37,084 bases of DNA from Spirochaetaceae bacterium (GTDB lineage: Bacteria > Spirochaetota > Spirochaetia > DSM-27196 > SLAA01), in assembly GCA_007695055.1 (NCBI GenBank), contig REEM01000092.1:1-37084 (forward strand). Direction: 5' to 3'. Position numbers and translations under genes: made by a program. The notes beneath the pieces are model-generated. The model saw nothing but the letters and a program-made list of their open reading frames with translations. It was not told the DNA's origin and searched no databases. Every line of letters begins with the position of its first letter. Position 1 is the stretch's first letter. Positions 1-9,635 of the stretch are shown here, piece by piece.

Positions 1-276
1 CCTTCCGGCAACATTGCGGTATCGCGAGGGGCCAGAGACAGAAACAGCCCTCGTGCTTGGTATATCGACCCTCAGCTCCGAAGGCCTTAAACCGGAGATT
101 GAGGCTCTTGCAGTTGAAGATAGGTGGTTGAGGTCACGTAGGAGCGATTCCGGGGCTTGGGGTTTTACGGTGTCGAGACCTATACAGCTCACCCTGACAT
201 GGTTGTGGGAAAATAATGACCCGGTGCAGGACACAAGGGATGAGCCGTGTGGACTGCATCAACACCAAGGACGTCT

Positions 277-2211
277 CTAAGCTCCAGCCTCACAGTGTGC
301 AAGCACTACTTGGTTCCGTCCAGCCTCTTTCGCACGATACAGTGCCGCATCGGCTGCCTCGGCAATAGACAAGGCGTCGGAGCAGACTGGGAATCCGGCA
401 ATGCCGCAACTAAAGGTGACACTGAACTCCTCTTCTCCGGCTCTGTGGCGAATATGCGAGAAGCTCTCACGAATGTCATCAAGGAGGCGTTTAGCCTGAG
501 TGGTGCCTACATCAAACAGAATAACCGCAAACTCCTCACCACCGTAGCGACCAATTACGTCGGTCTTTCGCAGCCGTTGTTGCAGAAGACGGGCAAGGCT
601 TTTGAGAACCCGGTCACCGCTATAATGCCCGTAAATATCGTTCACCCGTTTAAAGCGGTCAAGATCAATCATAGCAAAGGACATTTCCCGACCTATTCTA
701 TTTGCACGCTGCATCTCCAGACTCAGGCTTCCTTTCAGATTGGAGTGATTCAAAAGGCCGGTCAGGGAGTCGCGTTCCATGAAGTAACGCATGCTGCGAG
801 TTCGCTCAGCACGCAGCGACACCGCCTTGATCAGGTGTTCCGGCTTCACCGGTTTAACCAGAAAGTCGTCGGCGCCGGATCCAATTGCCAGTAGCTGTTT
901 CTCGCGGTCGTTCTCTGCCGAGGTGAACACAATGGGAACTGCAACAAAGGAGTCCTGTTGACGAATGATTCGTGTGAGTTCAATCCCGTCGCAACCCGGC
1001 ATGTAAAGATCCATGAGGATAAGCTCAGGTCGTGACTCTATCATTACCGACACAACCTGTGCGGGATCGGAAACCACCGATGTGATCATGCCTGCTTGCT
1101 GCAAAATAAGCGCGGTGTGAGACACCTGCTCCTGGTCGTCGTCGATTATGAGAACGTGATACGGCTCGTTGGTTCCGGCTCCCCGTAGCCCGTCTACACG
1201 ATCAATAACCACCGAGATATCAACAGGTGGGGAAAAGAAGGCTGTCCCACCCGCGCGCACAGCCCGTAGGCGAGCGGCAAAGTCGTCACGATCCGAAATA
1301 AAGACCACCACGCACCCAAAACCAGGCCGACATGTGAGCTGCTGGAGCCGTTCCTCGAGACCTGGCATTTTGTCGAGTAGAGCAAAATCACACAGAATGA
1401 TCTTGTCCTTGATCTCGGGGCCTAAGCCTACGGTTACGGCGGAGAAGTCCAGCTCCTGAACTGAGCCAATTTTGTGAACCGGCATCCTGAAGAAACCGAG
1501 CTGAGCCTCGAGATCAGGAATAAGCGCTGGGTCGTCATCCAGCTGATACACCACAAAGCTGTCTGCGTCCTTCCCATTTGGCTCGCTTTCGGGGCCAACT
1601 GGGAGCAGGGTTCCGGTATCGTCATAGTCGTGCTCATCTTCCAGATCCTGGGTAGCGGCGCCGCTTGTTTCCTGGGGAGCATGATCTCTCTTGGAAGCTG
1701 TGTGTTCTTCGGAGTTCTGGCTGAGTTGCGGCTCCACACCTTCATCATGATCTCCCGGTTCGCGAACATAGGAGCGTACTGCCGCAAGGAGCGCTGTGTG
1801 GGCCGCGTCGAAACTCGGCCGAACAGCCTGGGTCAAGTCTGCAGTGGCTGGGCCTTGTGGGCTGTCGATGAAGGGTTCAAGCAGTTCTTCAAAGTAGCGT
1901 GCCGCTGCCGAAAGCTCGGCAAAGCCAAAGGTAGCACCAGTACCAGCAAGTTTGTGGAGTTCATTACGCAGGAGTGCGAGCAAGGTCTTGGTTTCTCCGG
2001 CTGCATCCGGTCGGTCACTGCTAAACCCCGCAAAAATTGCACTATAGGTATCATAGATGAGTGCAAGTTTTTCAGGGAGCTGATCCGCAAACTTTGCACT
2101 CAGGGCTTCTAAGCGCGCTCGCATTCGATCGGAGTACTGTGCCATTCGCGGAGGGTCTCCCTTGGGGGTAGTTTCTAATACCACTCGCGTAACAATAACC
2201 TGAAACCTCAA
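277..2211 (-). CDS. Hpt - degenerate REC - REC - GGDEF diguanylate cyclase/response regulator
   Basis: Hpt-like HKLAGTGATFGF; REC motifs LIIDDDQEQ, LILMDLYMPGCDG, FLVKPVKP; GGDEF motif RYGGEEFAVI. The start may be the internal ATG near 2142 (MAQYSDRM). Confidence 0.85.
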   Translation of the reverse strand: MRFQVIVTRVVLETTPKGDPPRMAQYSDRMRARLEALSAKFADQLPEKLALIYDTYSAIFAGFSSDRPDAAGETKTLLALLRNELHKLAGTGATFGFAELSAAARYFEELLEPFIDSPQGPATADLTQAVRPSFDAAHTALLAAVRSYVREPGDHDEGVEPQLSQNSEEHTASKRDHAPQETSGAATQDLEDEHDYDDTGTLLPVGPESEPNGKDADSFVVYQLDDDPALIPDLEAQLGFFRMPVHKIGSVQELDFSAVTVGLGPEIKDKIILCDFALLDKMPGLEERLQQLTCRPGFGCVVVFISDRDDFAARLRAVRAGGTAFFSPPVDISVVIDRVDGLRGAGTNEPYHVLIIDDDQEQVSHTALILQQAGMITSVVSDPAQVVSVMIESRPELILMDLYMPGCDGIELTRIIRQQDSFVAVPIVFTSAENDREKQLLAIGSGADDFLVKPVKPEHLIKAVSLRAERTRSMRYFMERDSLTGLLNHSNLKGSLSLEMQRANRIGREMSFAMIDLDRFKRVNDIYGHYSGDRVLKSLARLLQQRLRKTDVIGRYGGEEFAVILFDVGTTQAKRLLDDIRESFSHIRHRAGEEEFSVTFSCGIAGFPVCSDALSIAEAADAALYRAKEAGRNQVVLAHCEAGA

Positions 2212-2264
2212 TTTGAATCAACTAAACTTGCACAAGAGCGGGATATCGGTTAACATTTACGCAC

Positions 2265-2750
2265 ATGGTGAGTGAAATAAATCTAAGTACCAGTTTAGAA
2301 AACTACCTCGAAGCAATTCTCGTCCTGGAGCGTCGCAACCGAGTTGCACGTGTTAAGGATATTGCTGAGCATCTGAGCGTTCAAATGCCTTCAGTTACCG
2401 GAGCTGTGAAGAACCTGCGCGAAAAAGGGCTCATTAACTATGAGAAGAACTCCTTTATTAGCCTTACCCCCGAGGGAATGCAAATAGCACGGGCAATTGA
2501 ACGCCGCCACTCGGTGTTACAGTGCTTCTTGGAGAACGTCCTGCTCGTTGATACGGAACAGGCGACAGATATTGCCTGCAAAATGGAGCATGCGCTTGAC
2601 ACCGAGACCGCCGAGAAGCTCTGTAACAGTATAAAGTACTTCACCAACGAGATTCTCACGCGGCAAGATCTTTCCAAGGAGCAGTGGCAGGAAATTCTGA
2701 CCTCTCGTCGAACACCCTGCACAATTTGTCATTCATGGCCCACATCGTAA
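2265..2750 (+). CDS. DtxR/MntR-family metal-dependent transcriptional regulator
   Basis: N-terminal wHTH 'SLENYLEAILVLERRNRVARVKDIAEHLSVQMPSVTGAVKNLREKGLINYEK' followed by the dimerisation region 'RRHSVLQCFLENVL...ACKMEHALD'. Confidence 0.85.
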   Translation: MVSEINLSTSLENYLEAILVLERRNRVARVKDIAEHLSVQMPSVTGAVKNLREKGLINYEKNSFISLTPEGMQIARAIERRHSVLQCFLENVLLVDTEQATDIACKMEHALDTETAEKLCNSIKYFTNEILTRQDLSKEQWQEILTSRRTPCTICHSWPTS

Positions 2751-3511
2751 CCAGCGTTCTTGAGAATCGTCCTGTCGCCCAAGACTACTATGAGCTCAGG
2801 ATGGCTTGGCCGTCATGGGCTCCAGCACCCCAGCCAGGTCAATTTCTGACGCTGCGGACGGTAGATGGGCCGGTACCGTTGCTCCGGCGTCCCTTTGCAT
2901 TCTCGGGTTTTGACCGTGCTGACAGCGCGGCGAGTATCATTTACCAGCGGCGAGGCCATGCAACGACGCTCATGACCGCGAAGAGACCCTTTGATCCCTT
3001 TGATATTCTCGCGCCCCTCGGCAACGGCTTTCCCGACCCGAAATCTGGACGCAGACCCATACTCATTGCCGGGGGAATTGGCATGGGACCTATGCTATTC
3101 CTAGCCGAACGACTCGCACAGACACCCTACCCCGGAATTCTCATTATTGGCGCTCGCTCCGCGCAGTATCTGCCACGGGTTGTGCTCTCGCGTTCTGTAC
3201 AGACAATACTCTGCACAGACGACGGATCGGCAGGACGCAAGGGCACAGCGGTGGACATTGCGCGTGAAGAGATTCGCCAGGAAGGCTGTGCACCGGAACT
3301 CTACCTGTGCGGTCCCCACGGAATGCTCGCGGCAGGACATGCTCTTGCCGAGGAGCTTGATGCACCGTCATGGGTTGCCATGGAGCAAACCATGGGATGC
3401 GCCGTCGGCGCCTGTATGGGTTGTGTCGTTCGAGTTCATGGCGGAGAGGAGTATGCGCGAGTGTGCATGGAAGGCCCTGTGTTCGACTCCAGGACAATCA
3501 TATGGACCTGA
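2735..3511 (+). CDS. pyrK: Dihydroorotate dehydrogenase electron-transfer subunit (PyrK)
   Basis: FAD/NAD-binding reductase fold with C-terminal [2Fe-2S] cysteine cluster 'MGCAVGACMGCVVRVHGGEEYARVCMEGPVF'; directly followed by pyrD. Start chosen at MAHIVTSV. Confidence 0.88.
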   Translation: MAHIVTSVLENRPVAQDYYELRMAWPSWAPAPQPGQFLTLRTVDGPVPLLRRPFAFSGFDRADSAASIIYQRRGHATTLMTAKRPFDPFDILAPLGNGFPDPKSGRRPILIAGGIGMGPMLFLAERLAQTPYPGILIIGARSAQYLPRVVLSRSVQTILCTDDGSAGRKGTAVDIAREEIRQEGCAPELYLCGPHGMLAAGHALAEELDAPSWVAMEQTMGCAVGACMGCVVRVHGGEEYARVCMEGPVFDSRTIIWT

Positions 3512-4407
3512 GTGTTCGCATTGGCTCGGGCACCTTACCAAATCCGGTAGGAGTTGCATCCGGCACATTCGGATACGGAAGCGAGTACGAGAAACTTATT
3601 GACCTCAGCATTATTGGGGCACTGTACACCAAGGCTGTGACTCCAGAGCCGCGCCCCGGAAACGCAACTCCACGCATTATTGAAACAGCAGCCGGGATGC
3701 TCAACTCTATTGGCTTAGCGAATAACGGTCTTGCAGGGTTTAAAACAGCAAAGATACCTTACCTTCGCACGCTCCCCTGCCCAGCAGTGGTGAATGTCGC
3801 AGGTTCCAAGGGTGATGACTACGCAAAGGTTATTGAGGAGCTCGCTGGTGAGGACTGCATTTGGGGTTGGGAGGTAAATCTCTCATGTCCCAACGTCAAA
3901 ACAGGCGGACTGGCACTTGGAACTGATCCGACCGAGGTTGAGCAACTCACCTCCCGCCTACGCAAACTCAGTTCAAAGCCGCTCATTATTAAGCTCACAC
4001 CAAACGTCACCGACATCACCGCCATTGCACGTGCAGCCGAGTCCGGGGGCGCAGATGCGGTATCCTGCATTAATACTCTTGTGGGAATGGTTATCGACAC
4101 GAAAGCACTGCGGCCGGTTCTGCCAGGCAAGACCGGTGGTCTTTCTGGCCCGGCTATTCTTCCGGTTGGGCTCGCCGCAGTATACCGGGTAGCTCGCGCC
4201 GTCACTATTCCGGTTGTGGGGCTTGGCGGAATAACCGAGGCCGACCACGCAATTCAGTACCTGCTCGCTGGGGCGCATGCTATTCAAATTGGAACCGCCA
4301 ACTTCATTGACCCGACAGTGCACCAGAAAGTCCTTGACGGTATTCAGGCCTTTGCGGTGCTGCACAACTTGCAGTCCATCCCGGATTTCCATCAGTTCAT
4401 TGAGTAG
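3502..4407 (+). CDS. pyrD: Dihydroorotate dehydrogenase, class 1B catalytic subunit
   Basis: MDLSVRIGSGTLPNPVGVASGTFGYG..., 'VNLSCPNVKTGG', 'GLSGPAILPVGLAAVYRV', 'VGLGGITEADHAIQYLLAGAHAIQIGTANF'. Confidence 0.92.
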   Translation: MDLSVRIGSGTLPNPVGVASGTFGYGSEYEKLIDLSIIGALYTKAVTPEPRPGNATPRIIETAAGMLNSIGLANNGLAGFKTAKIPYLRTLPCPAVVNVAGSKGDDYAKVIEELAGEDCIWGWEVNLSCPNVKTGGLALGTDPTEVEQLTSRLRKLSSKPLIIKLTPNVTDITAIARAAESGGADAVSCINTLVGMVIDTKALRPVLPGKTGGLSGPAILPVGLAAVYRVARAVTIPVVGLGGITEADHAIQYLLAGAHAIQIGTANFIDPTVHQKVLDGIQAFAVLHNLQSIPDFHQFIE

Positions 4408-4426
4408 TCAGTCTCACGTTAGGTGT

Positions 4427-5518
4427 TTATGCATCCTGGATGAGACGCTCCCGTGCATGCGCTGCTGCTTGGGCTACCAGCTCATCCTCATCTGAACTCA
4501 GCCTCAGTAAATCATCAAGCAGCTCTTGCGCACCAAGGTTAGCCGCGGCTACACAGGCGTTGCGCAGCATGCCACGACGACCTGATCGCATGAGCGGTGA
4601 GCCGCCGAAGCGGGCAGTCATTTCCTCATGTGTTTTGATCCTGAGAATCTCGCTGAGCGAAATTGCGTCACCTGCAATGGACATAAGGAGATCAGGTTCG
4701 GTAGTAGGACGACGCACAGCATTCAGCGGGCACACTTCCTGACAAAGGTCGCACCCGAAAACCATGTCACCTAATGCCTCTTGCAGATCCACTGGAATGA
4801 GTCCCTTGTGCTCAATTGTCAGATATGAGATGCAGCTTCGTGCATCCATTCTATAGGGTGCGCTCAAGGCCCCAGTTGGACATACATTGATACACGCTCG
4901 ACAGCCCCGCGGACATCCCTGACCGGCCGGAACTGTCACAAAGTCCGGAAACTGGTGGGTACTCAGCACCTCACCCAAAAAGAAATAGCTGCCGTAGAGA
5001 GGAGAAATGGACAAGGTATTGCGCCCGGTAACACAGGCACCAGTGGCGGCGGCAAAACTGCGCTCGGCCAAGGGCCCTGAGTCGGTGAACCTGCGGAATG
5101 AGTCCTCGGGATAGGTCTGCTGTAGCTGTTGGAGTATGTGGAGCAGCTTTTTGCCAAAGGTTTTATGGTAGTCCCGGCCGCGGGCGTAGCGTGCTATGCG
5201 ACCGGATGCTGGCGCGGCGTCGAGCTTCCTGCCGCTGCCCGCGTCAACGGCGTCCTCACGATAGTAGTTGAGACCAAACATGAGCACCGATCGACAGTTA
5301 GGCAACAAGGTTTCGGCCCGGTACTTGAGTGGCGCAAACTTGGCAAGGTAGTTCATGTCACCGTGATTCCCCGAGGCAATGAACTCTTGATACTCGCCCT
5401 CAAGCCTGGCCAACTCTTCCGGGGCGTCAGGCTGTGGGCCACACACACCTAAAAGCGTCACACCTAACTCTTCAGCGTCGGCTACAACCCGTTTGAGCTC
5501 TGGAGGCACATGGTTCAT
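4427..5518 (-). CDS. queG: Epoxyqueuosine reductase
   Basis: 'IARYARGRDYHKTFGKKL', 'FTDSGPLAERSFAAATG', two 4Fe-4S motifs 'CPRGCRACINVCPTGAL' and 'CDLCQEVCPLN', C-terminal HEAT-like repeats. Confidence 0.9.
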   Translation of the reverse strand: MNHVPPELKRVVADAEELGVTLLGVCGPQPDAPEELARLEGEYQEFIASGNHGDMNYLAKFAPLKYRAETLLPNCRSVLMFGLNYYREDAVDAGSGRKLDAAPASGRIARYARGRDYHKTFGKKLLHILQQLQQTYPEDSFRRFTDSGPLAERSFAAATGACVTGRNTLSISPLYGSYFFLGEVLSTHQFPDFVTVPAGQGCPRGCRACINVCPTGALSAPYRMDARSCISYLTIEHKGLIPVDLQEALGDMVFGCDLCQEVCPLNAVRRPTTEPDLLMSIAGDAISLSEILRIKTHEEMTARFGGSPLMRSGRRGMLRNACVAAANLGAQELLDDLLRLSSDEDELVAQAAAHARERLIQDA

Positions 5519-6156
5519 GGGAGTAACCCCTGCTCCTTAGCAGCATGCTCGCAGAGATCCAAAAGCACACAGCTACAGCAGCGCGGTGCGCGAGAGAGAC
5601 ACACGACTCGGCCGTGTTTGTTCACCAACATCGATAGCGGAGACTGAAGATCTTCAGGAATTACACTGAGCAGTTCCCGCTCCAGAGCATCCGCATTCGT
5701 AGCCTGACCAAAACCCAGGCGGCGCATAACTCGGCCAAAATGTGTATCCACGATAATTGCTGGCAGGCCGAAAACATGGCTGCGAATAACGTTGGCCGAC
5801 TTCCGCCCCACCCCGGGCAAGGTGGTAAGTGCTGACATCGACTGAGGCACCTGACCGTGAAACTCCTTCACGAGTACTGCGGCCGCACCCTGAATATGCG
5901 CGGCCTTGCTGCGATAAAACCCGGTGCTCTTGATAATATCTTCAACCTCGGAGCGTGCAGCTGCGGCAAGGGCGGCCGCGTCCGGAAAGCGGGCAAAGAG
6001 CACCGGCGTAACCTTGTTTACCTGCAGGTCGGTGGTCTGAGCCGAGAGAATCACTCCAATGAGCAACTCAAAAGGTGAGTTGTAGTCAAGAAAGGAAATG
6101 ATACTCCCGTACTCGGCAACGAGTCTGCGATGTATTTCTTGCAGCTTCCGGTGCAA
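5515..6156 (-). CDS. nth: Endonuclease III
   Basis: 'LIGVILSAQTTDLQVNKVTP', HhH 'LTTLPGVGRKSANVI', 'VDTHFGRVMRRLG', 4Fe-4S Cx6Cx2Cx5C. TTG start proposed at 6156 after a GAGGAAG SD; the listed ORF start overlaps the neighbouring gene. Confidence 0.88.
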   Translation of the reverse strand: MHRKLQEIHRRLVAEYGSIISFLDYNSPFELLIGVILSAQTTDLQVNKVTPVLFARFPDAAALAAAARSEVEDIIKSTGFYRSKAAHIQGAAAVLVKEFHGQVPQSMSALTTLPGVGRKSANVIRSHVFGLPAIIVDTHFGRVMRRLGFGQATNADALERELLSVIPEDLQSPLSMLVNKHGRVVCLSRAPRCCSCVLLDLCEHAAKEQGLLP

Positions 6157-6160
6157 GGAA

Positions 6161-7483
6161 TTAGCTTCCTCGGATCCGCTGTACAACTTGTTGAATTCCT
6201 TCTTGTAGCCGTTTGACCTTCTCAGACAGGCCGTCGGCGACACCGTCTATACGGCGCACAGCCTCGGACGACTGTTCGGCCGCCTGACGAACATCACCCA
6301 CAGCTTCGTTCGCCTCACGCGCCGCCTCTGCTGTTGTCTGGCAGTTACTTGTTATGTCCTGACTCGCACTTGCCTGCTGTTCGACCGCCCCCGCAACCTC
6401 GGAGTTGATCACGTTCAAGTGCTCAATTGTGCTGAGTATCCGGTTAATGGCCTCCACCGCACCGCTACTTTGGTGTTGCAGGGCCTTAATTTGCGCAGAG
6501 ATCCGGTCTGTTGCCTCTCCTGTCTGCCGTGCCAAGGACTTAACCTCGTTGGCAACAACCGCAAATCCTTGTCCAGCCTCACCGGCATGGGCAGCCTCTA
6601 TTGCCGCATTGAGTGCCAACAGATTTGTCTGTTCGGCTATTTCGGTTATGAGCTCGGCTATGCTGCTGATCTCCCGCGAGGCCTGTCCAAGCTCGGCCAT
6701 CTTGTCTGATGCAGCGCGTGCAGACTCCACCGCGTTCTCGGAGGTGCCAGCCGCATCTCGCATCTGCTTGCGAATATGTTCAATGCTGGCTGAAAGTTCC
6801 TCACTTCCAGAGGCAATAGTCTCTACTCCTGACTCTGCCTGCTGCGTTGAACGTGCCGCAATTCCTACTCGTTCAAAGGTGAACTTACCCGCTTCCTCTA
6901 CCTGTTCAACCACGGCCGAAAGCTGACTACCAGCCACTTGCAGATCTTCTACCAGAGCGGCCACGCCCTGCTCAAGCTCAGCAGCATGCCGCCCGGCGAC
7001 ATCACGCTCCTTTTCGCGCATTTCCTCGGCCATGTCATCCTGCTCGCAGCGGGCGCGTTCAGCGCGGATCATGGCTACAACATACAGCCGGGCAAGTTTA
7101 GCCAGTGGGCGAACCTCCTTGACGGGGCCGGTTACACCACACGTGGCAACACGATTGTTTTCAATATCAATAGCGACACTCACGCCTTCTTTCATGAACT
7201 TAGAACGCCTTGCCTCACGCGCAGTCACCGCAATTTCGTCAAGTTCACCGGCCATGATCTTAGCCCCGCCGCCATGGATTGTCCCCACTCGTTCACGAAC
7301 TACCGCGGCAACTATCTCGCCACGCTCGGCACAAAAGATCATCTGGTAGCCAAACTCTCCATGAAACTCATCACAGAGATCCTGCAGAAACTGCACCTGT
7401 ATACCACTTTCGGTGCAGCCGTTCACTACACCACTTTGCGGCTTCTCTTCATTTTTTACCTGACTCGTTTGTGCTGTCGACAT
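6161..7483 (-). CDS. Soluble methyl-accepting chemotaxis protein with N-terminal sugar-diacid-recognition-like sensor domain
   Basis: MCP hairpin tip '[43 protein letters not shown]'; N-terminal '[40 protein letters not shown]' resembles CdaR-type sensor domains; no transmembrane segments seen. Confidence 0.82.
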   Translation of the reverse strand: MSTAQTSQVKNEEKPQSGVVNGCTESGIQVQFLQDLCDEFHGEFGYQMIFCAERGEIVAAVVRERVGTIHGGGAKIMAGELDEIAVTAREARRSKFMKEGVSVAIDIENNRVATCGVTGPVKEVRPLAKLARLYVVAMIRAERARCEQDDMAEEMREKERDVAGRHAAELEQGVAALVEDLQVAGSQLSAVVEQVEEAGKFTFERVGIAARSTQQAESGVETIASGSEELSASIEHIRKQMRDAAGTSENAVESARAASDKMAELGQASREISSIAELITEIAEQTNLLALNAAIEAAHAGEAGQGFAVVANEVKSLARQTGEATDRISAQIKALQHQSSGAVEAINRILSTIEHLNVINSEVAGAVEQQASASQDITSNCQTTAEAAREANEAVGDVRQAAEQSSEAVRRIDGVADGLSEKVKRLQEGIQQVVQRIRGS

Positions 7484-7872
7484 ATAGCGACTCTCCCTTC
7501 AGTTCTTCATTGTGCAGCTTGAGCTTTGCTAAGCCCTGCGGATTCGCTACACAACTCATCTGTGACTGTCTTGCACATTTTTACTTTCGCAGACAATGCA
7601 GCTGGTGTCGAGCCACTTAATGCGGACCATCAATTATAGCGTTACAAATGTCTCTTCTGCGCCACAGATTTGGAGCGCTTGTAAATCTTACACACCATTG
7701 TACCGTGTGTTTACAGTCCGTCAACACAAACCGTGGAAAAAGGTGCCGTAAATCGTGCCGGTGACCCTTCCATTTCATAATCCCACATGCAGTTGACCGA
7801 CATGAGCGTGGTCGTTATACTACCGTCTCAATGAAGATGTGAAGTATCTCATCAGGAGATGTCCATCAACAG

Positions 7873-7945
7873 CGGGATGTAGCCTAGGGGCTAAGGCGCC
7901 TGCTTTGGGAGCAGGAGATCGGAGGTTCGAATCCTCTCATCCCGA
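7873..7945 (+). tRNA. tRNA-Pro (anticodon TGG)
   Basis: Acceptor CGGGATG/CATCCCG, anticodon arm CCTGC-TTTGGGA-GCAGG, T-arm GGAGG-TTCGAAT-CCTCT. Confidence 0.92.
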
Positions 7946-8047
7946 TCGAGCATGAACCGGGCTTGGGGCCGCGTGTCACAACCCGGTGCCGACTCGAAAA
8001 GGCGGCTTTTAGGCCGTCGATCCTGCAGCACCGTCTGCAGGATTCCA

Positions 8048-8121
8048 GCGCTCATAGCTCAGCCGGATAGAGCAACGGCCTTCTAAGCCGTAGGTCGGAG
8101 GTTCGAGTCCTCCTGGGCGCG
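8048..8121 (+). tRNA. tRNA-Arg (anticodon TCT)
   Basis: Acceptor GCGCTCA/TGGGCGC, anticodon arm ACGGC-CTTCTAA-GCCGT, T-arm with GGTTCGAGTCC. Confidence 0.92.
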
Positions 8122-8132
8122 GTTAAACCGAA

Positions 8133-8448
8133 CGCGTCTAGTAAGCAGGATGACTCGATCCGAGGCGGCGGCGCGAATACTTGGAGCGCACACCGGCAGG
8201 ATGCCGGGGTAGCCGCAGAGGCGGCTTTTCGGGCACACACACGAGGTGTGGGGCCGAAAAGCGAGTCCTCCTGGGCGCGAAGCAGTCCCTCGCGTCTAGC
8301 TAGCAGGATGACTCGATCCGAGGCGGCGGCGCGAATACTTGGAGCGCACACCGGCAGGATGCCGGGGTAGCCGCAGAGGCGGCTTTTCGGGCACACACAC
8401 GAGGTGTGGGGCCGAAAAGCGAGTCCTCCTGGGCGCGAAGCAGTCCCT
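8133..8448. repeat. Two tandem copies of a 158-bp repeat, each carrying an 18-nt duplicate of the tRNA-Arg 3' end
   Basis: CGCGTCTA at 8133, 8291 and 8449 (period 158); CGAGTCCTCCTGGGCGCG at 8104-8121 (tRNA), 8262-8279 and 8420-8437; near-identical sequence between. Confidence 0.93.
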
Positions 8449-8599
8449 CGCGTCTATTTCCTCTCATAACTTCATTCAGCAGGTGCAGCACCACTCAGTT
8501 ACCAACATATATGTAGGCTATTCCCCTCACTAACACCCCATAGCCTTGTAGTTATAAATATTCTTCCGTAAGATAGGTGAATTCCAAAGGAGGCTACGT

Positions 8600-9628
8600 G
8601 TGAATTACAATAGGTTGCGGATTACCGCATTGGTTTTGTCATTGCTACTTTTCATGGTCACTTTCCTTCCGGCCCAACAGTATGCTGAGCCGCTGTCACC
8701 GCCCGAGCGGGTAGTCGTTGGCTACGTGCCCATTATGAAGTTTGCGACCATGTACGTTGCTAATTCTCGAGGCATTTTTGAGAAGTACGGCCTTGATGTC
8801 GAGGTACAGAGCGTGCGCTCCGGTACCGAGATCATTGCCTTTTTGACCCAAGGCAGGGTCGATGTCGGAGGTATCGCGATAGTGGCCTCTACCTGGAACG
8901 CCTGGGCGCGTGGTATGGATATCAGCGTTATTGCACCAGGTGCACTTGAACCAATGGAAGGCAGTCCAACCAAGATGGTTGTGCGCACAGACCTCTATGA
9001 CTCGGGTCAGATACGGAGCGTTGCCGACCTGAGGGGACGGCGGGTAGCCATGGCTGGTGGCCCCGGAAGTGGTGGTGAGTACCTTGCGGCCAAAGCCCTT
9101 GAGCGTGGTAACCTAAGCATCCGTGACGTGCAGGCCCTGAATATCGGCAATCCCGACATCCCGGCCGCCTTTGCCGCCCGCTCCTTGGATGCAGCAATCC
9201 TCGGCTCCCCTTTCGCAGAACAAGTTCTCTCGGCTGGCACTGCGGTGGTGCTTGAGGAAGACCTCACCCCAGGGGTCATGACAGTGGCCTTTGTCGGTTC
9301 GGGAAACTTCGTGAATCAACGCCCAGAGGTCGCTCGACGCTTTGTCCTTGCGTTGATGGAAGCGGCTCAGCTTATGCAGGGAGACGAGTATCTCTCCGAC
9401 GCCAACCTGCGCGCCTATCTGCGCCATATTAACACCACCGAGGACGCGCTTCGCACCGGTGCACCGGTGATTTACGACCCAGATCAGGAGATCTCCCTCG
9501 ACGGTTTGCGCGATGTCGAACAGGTACACAGACGCAATGGCCGCACCGAGTATAGCCAGCCCTTTGACCCAGCTCAGGTAACAGACTTATCCTTTGTGCG
9601 GTGGGCTCGTTCCGCCATGGGCCGCTGA
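8600..9628 (+). CDS. NitT/TauT-type ABC transporter substrate-binding protein (NMT1/SsuA-like)
   Basis: Signal peptide; 'VVVGYVPIMKFATMYVANSRGIFEKYGLDVEVQSVRSGTEIIAFLTQGRVDVGG'; GTG start after AAAGGAGG. Confidence 0.85.
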   Translation: MNYNRLRITALVLSLLLFMVTFLPAQQYAEPLSPPERVVVGYVPIMKFATMYVANSRGIFEKYGLDVEVQSVRSGTEIIAFLTQGRVDVGGIAIVASTWNAWARGMDISVIAPGALEPMEGSPTKMVVRTDLYDSGQIRSVADLRGRRVAMAGGPGSGGEYLAAKALERGNLSIRDVQALNIGNPDIPAAFAARSLDAAILGSPFAEQVLSAGTAVVLEEDLTPGVMTVAFVGSGNFVNQRPEVARRFVLALMEAAQLMQGDEYLSDANLRAYLRHINTTEDALRTGAPVIYDPDQEISLDGLRDVEQVHRRNGRTEYSQPFDPAQVTDLSFVRWARSAMGR

Positions 9629-9635
9629 CAGATAC

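Noticed and set aside
14-280. 88-aa + strand ORF at the window start
   Set aside because: No recognisable motifs or convincing SD; could not be supported.
247-894. 215-aa + strand ORF
   Set aside because: Antisense to the GGDEF domain, no family resemblance.
1474-2112. 212-aa + strand ORF antisense to the diguanylate cyclase
   Set aside because: Composition artefact; the minus-strand frame has clear domain motifs.
8133-8448. Possible CRISPR array
   Set aside because: Only two long tandem units with no unique spacers and no cas genes.
8052-8494. Minus-strand ORFs with internal repeats (SAATPASCRCALQVFAPPPRIESS)
   Set aside because: Produced by the 158-bp tRNA-derived repeat and the tRNA gene itself, not protein coding.
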